13,020 bases of DNA, from NCBI GenBank assembly GCA_013813125.1, contig JACCSH010000050.1:1-13020 (forward strand). The letters are read 5' to 3'. Source of the stretch: Nocardioidaceae bacterium (GTDB taxonomy: Bacteria > Actinomycetota > Actinomycetes > Propionibacteriales > Nocardioidaceae). The notes under the pieces are model-generated. The model worked only from the letters and a program-made list of their open reading frames with translations, was not told the DNA's origin and searched no databases. This document shows, piece after piece, positions 1 to 6,919 of the stretch (position 1 is the first letter of the stretch; every line of letters starts with the position of its first letter). The position numbers and the translations under genes are program-made.

Positions 1-91
1 CGAGTGCCTGAACGAAGTCGATGATCTGGGCGTCCTGGCCCGACTCCGGGACGTATGTGCGAATGCCTGCGCCTGCGGCGGGCTTGGCCAT
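1..91 (-). CDS. Antitoxin / excisionase-type DNA-binding protein, N-terminus only
   Basis: The leftward reading frame opens with MAKPAAGAGIRTYVPESG and continues through DAQIIDFVQAL to the window edge, so only 30 residues are visible. From memory, this resembles the N-terminus of actinobacterial antitoxins that carry an excisionase-like helix-turn-helix and sit upstream of PIN-domain toxins. The diagnostic HTH lies outside the window, so the assignment rests on the N-terminal resemblance alone. An in-frame ATG at 100 is possible, but a GGAG lies 9 bases before the ATG at 91 and only 1 base before the one at 100, so 91 is preferred. Two pairs of short direct repeats lie upstream and could be operator sequence. 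Confidence 0.5.
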   Translation of the reverse strand, partial: MAKPAAGAGIRTYVPESGQDAQIIDFVQAL

Positions 92-122
92 GGGATTCAT
101 CTCCGCTCAAATTGGCTACTAC

Positions 123-136
123 AAATCGAAAATCGA
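123..136. repeat. Tandem 7-bp repeat upstream of the antitoxin gene
   Basis: AAATCGA occurs twice head to tail without spacer, 32 bases upstream of the ATG at 91. It may belong to the promoter or operator of the leftward gene. Function is inferred only from position. Confidence 0.35.
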
Positions 137-161
137 ACAGACGATCGCGCCGGGTCTGCAC

Positions 162-179
162 TGCTAACGCTTTGCTAAC
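162..179. repeat. Two TGCTAAC direct repeats, 11-bp period
   Basis: TGCTAAC at 162-168 and again at 173-179, separated by 4 bases, puts the two copies about one helical turn apart on the same DNA face. The pair lies about 70 bases upstream of the leftward antitoxin start, where an autoregulatory operator would be expected. Binding is inferred, not shown. Confidence 0.35.
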
Positions 180-276
180 ACTCACCGTGGACCTGCGCGG
201 ACAAACCCCGACGACAGCCTTCCGTTGCGTCCGGGGCTTGAGCATGAATGAGGAGACGCGGACGATCTCGCAACCC

Positions 277-320
277 CTACGGATCAGAAGGTTGGGGTTG
301 GAATCCCTCCGAGCGCGCCA
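277..320 (+). other. 3' half of a tRNA-Arg(ACG) gene, decayed; likely att-site scar
   Basis: The stretch begins CTACGGATCAG, the anticodon loop (ACG) and 3' anticodon stem of actinobacterial tRNA-Arg. It then gives the variable region, a T-arm, an acceptor 3' strand CGAGCGC, a discriminator G and an encoded CCA at 318-320. The 5' half (acceptor 5' strand, D-arm, 5' anticodon stem) is absent upstream. The T-arm is damaged: TTGGAAT replaces TTCGAAT, and one G of the expected run appears lost, so this cannot make a tRNA. Integrases commonly use tRNA 3' halves as crossover sites. A displaced 3' half normally marks the end of an element lying on its 5' side, here to the left. No integrase is visible in the window. 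Confidence 0.6.
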
Positions 321-352
321 GCGGTTGTCCAGGTCCGCGTCATGCGGTGCGT

Positions 353-841
353 TCAGCTCGTGTCGCCGCGGAACGAGGCCCGCCGGGGCTTAACAGCGGT
401 TTCAACCTGTTTTGCCGCGTCGAAGGCATCCTGGTGCGCCCAGAGGCGGATCACCATCCAGCCCTCGTTTTGCAGCATCGCGTCGGTATCGGCGTCTCGC
501 TCGCGATTCCGGCGGACCTTTTCCTCCCAATACTTCGCGTTCGACTTGGCCACCGTGTGATGTTCGGGGCATCCATGCCAGAAGCAACCGTCGACGAAGA
601 CGGCTACGCGGGCTCGCGGAAATAGAAGGTCCGCAGTTCGACGCAATCCCGGCAGGGGGCGCCTGTTAACGAAGAACCGAAGCCCGCGGGCATGCAGCGT
701 TCTCCGCAGCGCCACTTCGGGCTTAGTGTCACGGCCGCGATTGCCTTGCATGCTCGCCCTTACGGCGGGCGATGAGGCCCAGGACTCTCCCTCCACCACC
801 CTCAGGAGCCTAGTCCGACTCTCCGAGCCCTGGGAGCCCAC
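353..841 (-). CDS. vsr: Very short patch repair (Vsr) DNA mismatch endonuclease
   Basis: Nicks DNA next to T in T:G mismatches that arise by deamination of 5-methylcytosine at the site of its partner methyltransferase. The 162-residue length fits the family. Visible motifs are NRGRDTKPE (34-42), LPGL followed by RTADLLFPR with the catalytic Asp (D71), VFVDGCFWHGC (81-91) with H89 and cysteines C86 and C91 suited to the structural zinc, and YWEEKVRRNRERD (104-116). Where E. coli Vsr has a second active-site His (H64, THGCFW), this protein has Asp (VDGCFW), which I recall as common in actinobacterial Vsr proteins. The ATG at 841 is only 7 bases after the stop of the upstream nuclease gene, so it is probably the last gene of the M-R-V operon. 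An internal start near residue 31 is possible but less likely. Confidence 0.93.
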   Translation of the reverse strand: MGSQGSESRTRLLRVVEGESWASSPAVRASMQGNRGRDTKPEVALRRTLHARGLRFFVNRRPLPGLRRTADLLFPRARVAVFVDGCFWHGCPEHHTVAKSNAKYWEEKVRRNRERDADTDAMLQNEGWMVIRLWAHQDAFDAAKQVETAVKPRRASFRGDTS

Positions 842-848
842 GGCCCGC

Positions 849-1697
849 TCAGATCCCTCGGAAGGTCGTGTCGTATTCGTTGGCCATCCGCACGATCATG
901 CTTCCGTAGTGAAACGAGTCCCCCGGCTGCGGTGCGGGCGGCTGGTCGACGATTTCGACGGGGCCACCGTCGTTATGGAAGTCGATGACGGTGATGCCGA
1001 CGCCGTCGAAGCCGACCTCCGACGAGGCGGACCGTCGGGGGATCTCCTTGACCTTTTGAACAACTCTCCTGGTGTCCTCCGGCTGCCGGTGCTTTGTTTC
1101 CCGGGTTGGGTAGTCGGTCAACGAGTAGTTGTTTGTGACCGAGGAGACGAAGCTCGTAGCACTGTTGACCTGCACGTAGCCGATGGCCAATGCTGCCCGC
1201 GAAGCGCCGTGAACGCATAGATGAGAGGAGTTCAGCTCGTCGTACAGCCGCGGGAGCGCCTTGATGTGCGCCGTCATGCATGCCTTGGCCTCAAGCGCAA
1301 CGAGCACGGCCCCCACGTCGGCGACATAGAGATCGGGTAGCGCATTCAGCATCCCCAGCTCCAAGTCGGTGAGAACCATTCCGTAGCGCTGGGCCAATCC
1401 CCGAAAGGTGGGCGCGCCGTCCGCGATCTCGCCGGAAGGCCGGGCGATCACGAGATCGAGATCCTTCTTGCGGCCGGTAGCGAAGTCGGTCATCGTGTGG
1501 TTTACGCCCAGTACGACTTTGCCTTCGCTGACATGGCCACGCAGCGTCGAAGAGGTCGCGAGAAGATCGAGTGCGACACCCCAGCATCCGACCTTCGAGT
1601 GTCGATCTGATCGTGAGTTGTATTGCCAACGATTGCCGTACTTGTCGGGCGGGCCAGGCACCTGGAGGAAGCGGGCGAGGATCTCCGGACCGTGCAC
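849..1697 (-). CDS. Putative type II restriction endonuclease, PD-(D/E)XK-like, family not recognised
   Basis: A 282-residue protein with a GTG start at 1697, 10 bases after the methyltransferase stop and 7 bases before vsr. I do not recognise the family. The best catalytic candidate is P121-D122, followed after 13 residues by E136-A-K138 (LPDLYVADVGAVLVALEAK), the spacing and strand-like hydrophobic pattern of a PD-(D/E)XK core. A second acidic cluster, KKDLDLVIARP (77-87), precedes it. The segment after the ExK, including YDELNSSH, looks well structured and could help in catalysis or DNA binding. The N-terminus has NRWQYNSRSDRHSK, a basic, polar stretch. No HNH, PLD or GIY-YIG motif is seen. 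The role as the cognate restriction enzyme is inferred mainly from its place between M and V. There is no clear Shine-Dalgarno, so translation is probably coupled to the methyltransferase gene. Confidence 0.65.
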   Translation of the reverse strand: MHGPEILARFLQVPGPPDKYGNRWQYNSRSDRHSKVGCWGVALDLLATSSTLRGHVSEGKVVLGVNHTMTDFATGRKKDLDLVIARPSGEIADGAPTFRGLAQRYGMVLTDLELGMLNALPDLYVADVGAVLVALEAKACMTAHIKALPRLYDELNSSHLCVHGASRAALAIGYVQVNSATSFVSSVTNNYSLTDYPTRETKHRQPEDTRRVVQKVKEIPRRSASSEVGFDGVGITVIDFHNDGGPVEIVDQPPAPQPGDSFHYGSMIVRMANEYDTTFRGI

Positions 1698-1707
1698 GCC
1701 AGCGAGA

Positions 1708-2934
1708 CTATCCGGCCGCGACGCGCGATTGCTCTAGGTCGGTCCCAAAGAGTGTCTCCTGAAGGTCCATGGAGTGGATGTGTGCGGCGACGTTCTCTCG
1801 GAACCCGGGATGGCGACCGAGGTTTCCCTGTTGGAGTCTGTTCCAGAATCCGGCGGCCGCCCGACGGCTCAGCGGTTCGGCGGTCGAGGCGTCGACCACG
1901 TCGAGTAGGTGGCGGTAGGGCAGCGAGACTGGGAACTCTGACACCCGCCAGGACGAGATCTTCCCATCTTGTCCGGAGGCGGCTTTCGGCCAGCCGCCTA
2001 CGCCGTCCCAGGGCCGCGACTCGTCGATGACCTCGCCTGGCGATACTAGGCGTCGCGCGACCCAAGCTGACACATCGGCGGTGACCGCATTTCCTACCAA
2101 CTTCCATCGCGGTCCGTTTCGGCGGCCGACCGTGTCGCCCGGTCTTGTCCAACCCCGGGGGAAGCCCTGCATCTCCTCGGCATCCTCGACGGATGGCTTG
2201 ACGAACCTGCGGCCGATCTCTGCGTCCTGGATCCATATGGCAGGCGGCGAGGCGATTCCGATGGTCGAGCCTCCCTTGAGCGTAGGGACGGCGTCGCGAG
2301 CCCAGCCCAGGCCGCCACGTCCCTCAGTCCAGTAGAAGCCGTACGCGGCATCGGAATAGTCACTCGGCTGGCGTTCACCGGCGTCGTCGGCGAAGAGGAC
2401 GGAACGCGGGTCCTCGGTCCGCGAGGCCAGCAGGATGACCCTCCGCCTCCGCTGGGGCAGGCCGGTGCACCTCGTGTCCACGACCCGATAGGCCCATCTG
2501 TAGCCGAGCGACTCGATCTCTGAGATGAGGTACGCCATGGCGCCCCCGCGATCCAGCGCCAGCATGTTCGGGACGTTCTCGATCATCAGCCAGGGAAGCC
2601 GGGATCGCTTCTGCGCCAAGCGGAGCGCCTCGAAGACGTGGGCCACGAGTCCGGACGCTGCACCTGCGATGCCGGCCGTTCGACCGGCCTGCGAAAGATC
2701 CGTGCAAGGAAAACCCGCCGTCAGGACATCGAGTCCTTCTGGCAAGTCTGTGAACGTCTGAACATCTGGGTGCAGTTCGACGTCGGGGAACCGCTTGGTG
2801 AGAACGTCTTGGGCGGGTCTCCAAGACTCACAGAGGAGGACAGTGTCGAGGTCATCTCCCAACGCGCGGTGGAAGCCCAACTCGATCCCCCCGATGCCAG
2901 CAAATAAACCGGCGACCCGAAGCGAGCTCGACAC
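1708..2934 (-). CDS. DNA (cytosine-5-)-methyltransferase of a type II R-M system
   Basis: Transfers a methyl group from S-adenosylmethionine to C5 of cytosine, protecting host sites from the cognate nuclease. All main C5-methylase motifs appear in order in a 408-residue protein: motif I, LRVAGLFAGIGG (residues 5-16), for SAM; motif IV, GFPCTDLSQAG, with the catalytic Cys at 77; motif VI, ENV (119-121); motif VIII, QRRRRV (from 161); then MQGFPRGWT and GNAVTADVSAWVARRL as the end of the catalytic fold. About 100 residues follow motif X, longer than in minimal enzymes. The start chosen is GTG at 2934, because AGGAGG lies 6 bases upstream; that AGGAGG overlaps the alternative ATG at 2949, which itself lacks a ribosome site. 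Target specificity cannot be read from the sequence. It heads the M-R-V operon, and the pairing with vsr supports C5 methylation. Confidence 0.93.
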   Translation of the reverse strand: MSSSLRVAGLFAGIGGIELGFHRALGDDLDTVLLCESWRPAQDVLTKRFPDVELHPDVQTFTDLPEGLDVLTAGFPCTDLSQAGRTAGIAGAASGLVAHVFEALRLAQKRSRLPWLMIENVPNMLALDRGGAMAYLISEIESLGYRWAYRVVDTRCTGLPQRRRRVILLASRTEDPRSVLFADDAGERQPSDYSDAAYGFYWTEGRGGLGWARDAVPTLKGGSTIGIASPPAIWIQDAEIGRRFVKPSVEDAEEMQGFPRGWTRPGDTVGRRNGPRWKLVGNAVTADVSAWVARRLVSPGEVIDESRPWDGVGGWPKAASGQDGKISSWRVSEFPVSLPYRHLLDVVDASTAEPLSRRAAAGFWNRLQQGNLGRHPGFRENVAAHIHSMDLQETLFGTDLEQSRVAAG

Positions 2935-2940
2935 GGACGT

Positions 2941-2946
2941 CCTCCT
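2941..2946 (-). promoter_or_regulatory. Strong ribosome binding site setting the methyltransferase start
   Basis: On the minus strand, AGGAGG followed by 6 bases and GTG (2934-2932). This favours the GTG over the ATG at 2949, which starts just before the AGGAGG. Confidence 0.7.
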
Positions 2947-2970
2947 CATCGAGAGAGTTTTCTGACTTGG

Positions 2971-2985
2971 GCAGACCGTATCTGC
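2971..2985 (-). promoter_or_regulatory. Inverted repeat overlapping a candidate -10 of the R-M operon
   Basis: GCAGA-5-TCTGC forms a perfect 5-bp palindrome 37 bases upstream of the methyltransferase GTG. Its centre on the minus strand contains TACGGT (2980-2975), which fits the actinobacterial TANNNT -10 pattern. A repressor bound here would block transcription. No -35 of good quality is seen, and no controller (C) gene is visible. Confidence 0.35.
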
Positions 2986-3075
2986 AAACGCCGACAGACT
3001 CGAGCACCGAAGCGGCGCGGCTGCCGGGCAGCTCGAATCCGTGGTCTCGTGTCCGGCGCAACTCATTCATCGGCC

Positions 3076-3177
3076 GCGGTGGCGCTGCGCATCGGCACCG
3101 ACGCGATGATCGCCTACGACGATGAGCTGCAGCAGGCCACCGCCGCTGCCGGACTCACGGCGGTCAGTCCGCGATGA
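3076..3177 (+). pseudogene. C-terminal remnant of a PIN-domain (VapC-type) toxin gene
   Basis: Reading rightward from 3076, the frame gives AVALRIGTDAMIAYDDELQQ, then ATAAAGLTAVSPR and a stop at 3175-3177. This matches the usual end of VapC toxins, where a conserved Asp follows (I/V)xYD and the protein ends in a VSP-type tail. No methionine start and no upstream PIN residues (the DALH-type helix) can be found, since similarity stops near 3076, exactly where the R-M cluster's upstream region begins. I infer that the R-M DNA replaced or broke off the 5' part of this gene. Too short and startless to be functional. Confidence 0.6.
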
Positions 3178-3310
3178 CTGACGACGCCCGCTGCTTGGTG
3201 AGCGAGTGTGTGGTCCACTGCCATGAGCGCGGCCCGCCAAACCAACCCCGTGGGCCCCCTCCGGACCTCCAGAGATCCCTCACTGGCGACTACGGATCCC
3301 CGCTGCCTGG

Positions 3311-3326
3311 CCGGCTGGTCAGCCGG
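3311..3326 (-). terminator. GC-rich hairpin directly after the SDR stop
   Basis: CCGGCT-GGTC-AGCCGG is a perfect 6-bp stem with a 4-base loop, abutting the TAA at 3329-3327. There is no T-tract, so it would be an actinobacterial-type hairpin terminator for the leftward amidase-SDR operon, or merely a transcript-stabilising 3' stem. Confidence 0.5.
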
Positions 3327-4085
3327 TTATAGCTGAATGCCCCGGGTGAGGGCGCCGTCAACGACGAGGTTGGTGCCGCTCACCCGGCTCGCCCGGGGGC
3401 TGGAGAGGAAGACGACGGGGTCCGCGATCTCTTCACACGTGCCCATATGACCCGTCGGATTGAGGTCGACCGCGGTGTTGAAGAGTTCGGGGTTGCCCGT
3501 CTCGATGCTCGACCACACCCCGCCGTCGAAGTAGGTGTTGCCCGGCGACACCGTGTTGGCGCGGATCCCCTTCCCGGCCAGTTGCAGCGACAGACCGTGG
3601 ATGTAACCGACGATCGCGGTCTTGGCGGTCCCGTACGGTCCGGAGGCAAAGTCCGACTCCCGGCCGGAGACGCTGGAGATGGCTACGATCGACGCGGCGC
3701 TGCTGCGCTCGAGGTGCGGCATCGCGGCGTTGACCAGGCGCACTGTGTGCATAAGGTCCACGTTGAAGCTGGTGAGCCAGTTCTCCTCGGTGTCCGGGAT
3801 CGCGAGGGCGCTGACGTTCGCGACGACGGCGTCGAGGCCGCCGAATTCATCGGCGGACTGCTCGACCCAGGCGGCGAGCGCTACGGCGTCGCCGACGTCC
3901 ACGACCGACCCCGTCACTGTCCCCCGCTCACGCAGGGCCTCCTCGGTTGCCGAGATCTCCTCGGGGTTTCGGGCGCAGAACGCGACGACGGCCCCCTCAT
4001 CGAGGAAGGTTGCGACGATGGCGCGTCCGATGCCTCGGGTCCCGCCCGTGACAAGGACACGAGCGCCGGTGAGCTGGAGGTCCAT
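3327..4085 (-). CDS. SDR-family NAD(P)-dependent oxidoreductase
   Basis: A classical short-chain dehydrogenase/reductase of 252 residues that would oxidise an alcohol or reduce a carbonyl; the substrate is unknown. The Rossmann motif TGGTRGIG (13-20) binds the cofactor, and Arg39 after the second strand (CARN) suggests a preference for NADP(H). The usual NNAG is changed to NVSA (90-93). The catalytic set is complete: N108, S138, Y151 and K155 in YGTAK. The C-terminal VVDGALTRG is typical. The start at 4085 (MDLQLTGARV) is chosen because the Rossmann fold begins there and GAGAGG lies upstream; the longer frame to 4208 runs into the amidase gene. It follows the amidase gene by 43 bases on the same strand, so the two are probably cotranscribed. 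Confidence 0.92.
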   Translation of the reverse strand: MDLQLTGARVLVTGGTRGIGRAIVATFLDEGAVVAFCARNPEEISATEEALRERGTVTGSVVDVGDAVALAAWVEQSADEFGGLDAVVANVSALAIPDTEENWLTSFNVDLMHTVRLVNAAMPHLERSSAASIVAISSVSGRESDFASGPYGTAKTAIVGYIHGLSLQLAGKGIRANTVSPGNTYFDGGVWSSIETGNPELFNTAVDLNPTGHMGTCEEIADPVVFLSSPRASRVSGTNLVVDGALTRGIQL

Positions 4086-4128
4086 GGTGTGTTCGCCTCT
4101 CGTGGATTCGGATGTGGCGCGGCAGAGA

Positions 4129-5127
4129 TCAGAGCAATCGTGCGCGGGACCGCAGGTCGGCGTGGATACCGTCGAAGGCTTCGGCCGGCGGAAGGAGGGC
4201 CTTGGCAACCTTGACGACGACGCTGTAATTGGCGTCGACCACGTTTGCCACCGGCACCTGTGCCACCTGCGAGACCAGTTGGTAGGCGTCCATCGTGTGG
4301 AGTCCGTAGAGTTCGGCCACCCAGTGCACGAGTTCGGCGTTTCCGATCCGCCACGAGTCCTCCATCGGACGGCTCGAACCGACGGTCATCCAGTGGCTGT
4401 CGTCCTCGATCCGGGGCCACGCAGGGGCACCGCCCTTGACGAGCTCGACGATGACGGTAGAGGTCATCGCGCCCTCGACCGCCGTACCGCACGCCTCGCC
4501 CTCACCCTGGCGGTAGTGCCCATCGCCGATAGAGAACATCGCCCCCTCGACGTTGACACCGAGGAAGACGGTCGCGCCCGCGCGGACCTGAGGAGCGTCC
4601 ATATTGCCGCCGAAGCGCTCGGGCACCAGCGACGAGCGCACCTCATTGCCCGCAGGCGCCACGCCGACGGTGCCGAGCATCGGTTCGACGGGCAGCTCGA
4701 TGCGGTGGTCGCTGTGCCGGGCCGCGAAGGCCACGGTGTTGCGAGCTCGGTCCAGCTCATAGATCCAGGTCGTGTCCGGCAGCGCACTCTGCAGGCTCAC
4801 CGTCCGGTCGGTGCTGGTCATGCCCCCGAAGAACGGGATCGTGGCCGAGGCCCCCCAATCACGGGCCGGCTCAAGAGCCACCATGTGCAGCACGAGCGCG
4901 TCACCCGCCTGGGCTCCCTCGACATAGAAGGGTCCGGTCTGCGGATTGACGAAACGCAAGTCAACCTTCGCACTGGACAGGTCCTCGACGCTGCGCAGGG
5001 CGCCGCCGAAGGCGTCGTCGGACCACAGGCGCAGGGCCGTTCCGGGCTTGATCCTCAATGCGGGGACGGCCCCGCCGAAGGTGTAGACATATTGGTCACG
5101 GGTGGGCGTGTATTCCAAGACGTCCAT
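4129..5127 (-). CDS. Acetamidase/formamidase (FmdA/AmdA) family protein
   Basis: Members hydrolyse small amides such as formamide or acetamide to the acid and ammonia in the cytoplasm. The 332-residue protein carries family features in order: NPQTGPFYVEGAQAGD (61-76), PMLGTVGVAP (149-158), FGGNMD (172-177) and GDGHYRQGEGE (201-211), the last being the metal and substrate region of the family. The length is within the family range. Upstream of the ATG there is no Shine-Dalgarno. Instead TAAGTT lies 6 bases before it, suggesting a leaderless mRNA. It is the first gene of a pair with the SDR and diverges from lldD2 across 127 bases. The real substrate could be another amide; no transporter or regulator is nearby to help decide. 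Confidence 0.88.
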   Translation of the reverse strand: MDVLEYTPTRDQYVYTFGGAVPALRIKPGTALRLWSDDAFGGALRSVEDLSSAKVDLRFVNPQTGPFYVEGAQAGDALVLHMVALEPARDWGASATIPFFGGMTSTDRTVSLQSALPDTTWIYELDRARNTVAFAARHSDHRIELPVEPMLGTVGVAPAGNEVRSSLVPERFGGNMDAPQVRAGATVFLGVNVEGAMFSIGDGHYRQGEGEACGTAVEGAMTSTVIVELVKGGAPAWPRIEDDSHWMTVGSSRPMEDSWRIGNAELVHWVAELYGLHTMDAYQLVSQVAQVPVANVVDANYSVVVKVAKALLPPAEAFDGIHADLRSRARLL

Positions 5128-5133
5128 AGGCGG

Positions 5134-5139
5134 AACTTA
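5134..5139 (-). promoter_or_regulatory. Candidate -10 for a leaderless amidase transcript
   Basis: TAAGTT (minus strand) fits TANNNT and ends 6 bases before the amidase ATG at 5127, so transcription would start at or next to the A of ATG. No convincing -35 was seen. Confidence 0.45.
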
Positions 5140-5254
5140 CCGCAGGCCCCGACCAGGGCGACGGTGTCTACCCTGACAGTCACGCCGACTCGCCAGGGGC
5201 GTCCCCTCGGCGTCCGTTCGCTACGAGCCCCCAGCCAATCGAGAGGCCACTTTC

Positions 5255-6499
5255 ATGAAACGCCGACTCCCACGGTTCCGCGAACTAGCGGAACTGCTGC
5301 GGTTCAAACGCCCGAGCCTCAACCCCAAGAAGAGGCGGCTGCAGGGCGCTTACACGATCGATGATCTGCGCGCCATCGCGAAGAGGAGGACACCCAAGGC
5401 CGCCTTCGACTACACCGACGGCGCGGCCGAGCGAGAGCTTTCGCTCGCCCGAGCGCGACAGGCATTCCTTGACATAGAGTTTCGGCCCGCCGTCCTCAGG
5501 GACGTCTCGAAGGTCGACCTGAGCTGCCAGGTGTTGGGACAACGTTCGAGCCTGCCTTTCGGGATCGCGCCGACCGGCTTCACCCGCATGATGCACACCG
5601 AGGGAGAGGTCGCAGGAGCCGCCGCTGCTGGAGCCGCCGGCATCCCCTTCACCCTCTCGACGATGGGCACAACCTCGATCGAGGACGTCAAGGCCGCCAA
5701 CCCACACGGCCGTAACTGGTTCCAGCTGTACATGTGGAAGGACCGGGACAGGTCTATAGCGCTCGTCGACCGAGCCGCAGCCGCAGGGTATGACACCCTC
5801 GTGGTGACGGTCGACGTTCCTGTTGCCGGCGCAAGGCTCCGCGACGTCCGCAACGGTATGACGATTCCCCCCACCTTGACTCCACGCACCGTGCTCAACG
5901 CCATTCCTCGGCCTGGCTGGTGGCTCAACTTCCTCACGACCGAGCCTCTGACCTTTGCGTCCTTCACTTCATGGCGCGGGACCGTCTCCGAACTAATCGA
6001 CGCGATGTTCGACCCGACAGTCGACTTCCAAGACCTTGACTGGATCCGTGATCAATGGAAAGGCAACTTGGTCGTCAAGGGTGTCCAGACGCTCGAGGAC
6101 GCCAAGGAGGTCACGAAGGCTGGAGCGGACGCCCTCGTGCTGTCCAACCACGGCGGCCGTCAGCTCGACCGCGCACCGGTGCCTTTCCATCTGCTGCCGC
6201 ACGTGGTGCGAGAGGTCGGCGACGACATCGAGGTTCACCTCGATACGGGGATCATGTCCGGCGCGGATATCGTGGCCGCGATAGCACACGGTGCCAGTTT
6301 CACCCTTATCGGCCGGGCTTACCTGTACGGACTCATGGCGGGCGGCCGCGAGGGTGTTGACCGTGCTATCGAGATCCTTTCTGGCGAGATCGCACGCACG
6401 ATGCGCCTTCTCGGCGTCAGTCGTCTGGAGGAGCTAACGCCTGCCCACGTCATTCAGCTGCAACGGCTGGTGCCCGTGGAATCCATCTCGAGTGACTGA
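5255..6499 (+). CDS. lldD2: FMN-dependent L-lactate dehydrogenase (LldD2 type)
   Basis: Oxidises L-lactate to pyruvate with FMN, passing electrons towards the quinone pool. The 414-residue sequence closely follows what I remember of M. tuberculosis LldD2, including its basic N-terminus ([17 protein letters not shown]) and [23 protein letters not shown] and substrate residues are visible: Y53 (FDYTDGAA), PTGF, Y159 (FQLYMW), K275 (VVKG), the catalytic base H299 in SNHGGRQLD, and [12 protein letters not shown]. In the last motif the common DGGIR of the wider alpha-hydroxy-acid oxidase family is DTGIM, which is normal for this subgroup. GAGAGG lies 8 bases before the ATG. Divergent from the amidase gene; its stop is 17 bases from the stop of panD on the other strand. 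Confidence 0.93.
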   Translation: MKRRLPRFRELAELLRFKRPSLNPKKRRLQGAYTIDDLRAIAKRRTPKAAFDYTDGAAERELSLARARQAFLDIEFRPAVLRDVSKVDLSCQVLGQRSSLPFGIAPTGFTRMMHTEGEVAGAAAAGAAGIPFTLSTMGTTSIEDVKAANPHGRNWFQLYMWKDRDRSIALVDRAAAAGYDTLVVTVDVPVAGARLRDVRNGMTIPPTLTPRTVLNAIPRPGWWLNFLTTEPLTFASFTSWRGTVSELIDAMFDPTVDFQDLDWIRDQWKGNLVVKGVQTLEDAKEVTKAGADALVLSNHGGRQLDRAPVPFHLLPHVVREVGDDIEVHLDTGIMSGADIVAAIAHGASFTLIGRAYLYGLMAGGREGVDRAIEILSGEIARTMRLLGVSRLEELTPAHVIQLQRLVPVESISSD

Positions 6500-6516
6500 C
6501 TTGACCCCCTCGATGA

Positions 6517-6906
6517 TCAACCCACGCGAGTGATCAGTTCGGCGCTGTCAGCGCCGACCGCGACCCGGCGGTTCCGCCCGTCGACGTGCACGACGAGAGG
6601 CTCCCAAGCTGCTGCCTCGGTGTCGGAAACGCTGGCGTAGCTGACGATGATGACGAGGTCAGCCGGGTGAACCAGGTGAGCTGCAGCGCCGTTGATGCCG
6701 ATGATGCCGCTGCCGGGCGGTCCGGCGATGGCGTAGGTCTCCAGCCGTGCCCCGTTCGTGGTGTCGAGCACGTGGACAGCCTCGTTCGGTAGCAGGTCGG
6801 CAGCTTCCATCAGGTTGGAGTCGATGGTGATGGAGCCGACATAGTCGAGGTCAGCCTGTGTCACGGTCGCCCGGTGAATCTTCGATTTGAGCATGCGGCG
6901 TTGCAC
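6517..6906 (-). CDS. panD: Aspartate 1-decarboxylase precursor (pyruvoyl enzyme)
   Basis: Converts L-aspartate to beta-alanine for pantothenate and coenzyme A. The 129-residue length fits the family. Key segments are [12 protein letters not shown], the self-cleavage site [14 protein letters not shown], and [24 protein letters not shown]. The start is taken as GTG at 6906, since AAGGAG sits 7 bases upstream. With this start the processing pair is Gly24-Ser25, the same numbers as in E. coli PanD; the Ser becomes the pyruvoyl group. An ATG four codons downstream would shift this. No panB or panC is adjacent. Its stop faces that of lldD2, 17 bases away. Confidence 0.94.
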   Translation of the reverse strand: MQRRMLKSKIHRATVTQADLDYVGSITIDSNLMEAADLLPNEAVHVLDTTNGARLETYAIAGPPGSGIIGINGAAAHLVHPADLVIIVSYASVSDTEAAAWEPLVVHVDGRNRRVAVGADSAELITRVG

Positions 6907-6913
6907 TTGAGAT

Positions 6914-6919
6914 CTCCTT
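6914..6919 (-). promoter_or_regulatory. Ribosome binding site deciding the panD GTG start
   Basis: AAGGAG on the minus strand, 7 bases before GTG at 6906. The alternative ATG at 6894 would be 19 bases away. Confidence 0.7.

Noticed and set aside
206..236. Imperfect inverted repeat CCCCGACG...CGTCCGGGG as a terminator
   Set aside because: It has a bulge, a 14-base loop and no T-tract, and no gene ends upstream of it on the matching strand.
2935..3066. N-terminal extension of the methyltransferase to an ATG at 3066, or a start at ATG 2949
   Set aside because: The added residues look non-coding and lack similarity to C5 methylases; AGGAGG six bases before GTG 2934 gives a far better start.
3288..3298. 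GACTACGGATC, identical to part of the tRNA-Arg anticodon arm, as a second att copy
   Set aside because: Only 9 bases are shared with the remnant at 277-320, with no extension into the T-arm; chance is a fair explanation.
4086..4208. 41-residue extension of the SDR gene
   Set aside because: It overlaps the amidase C-terminus, and the Rossmann fold begins right at the ATG at 4085.
3622..5364. 580-residue open frame on the plus strand
   Set aside because: It is the antisense shadow of the amidase and SDR genes; its composition (Arg/His/Asp-rich) matches no protein, and the minus-strand genes have clear catalytic motifs.
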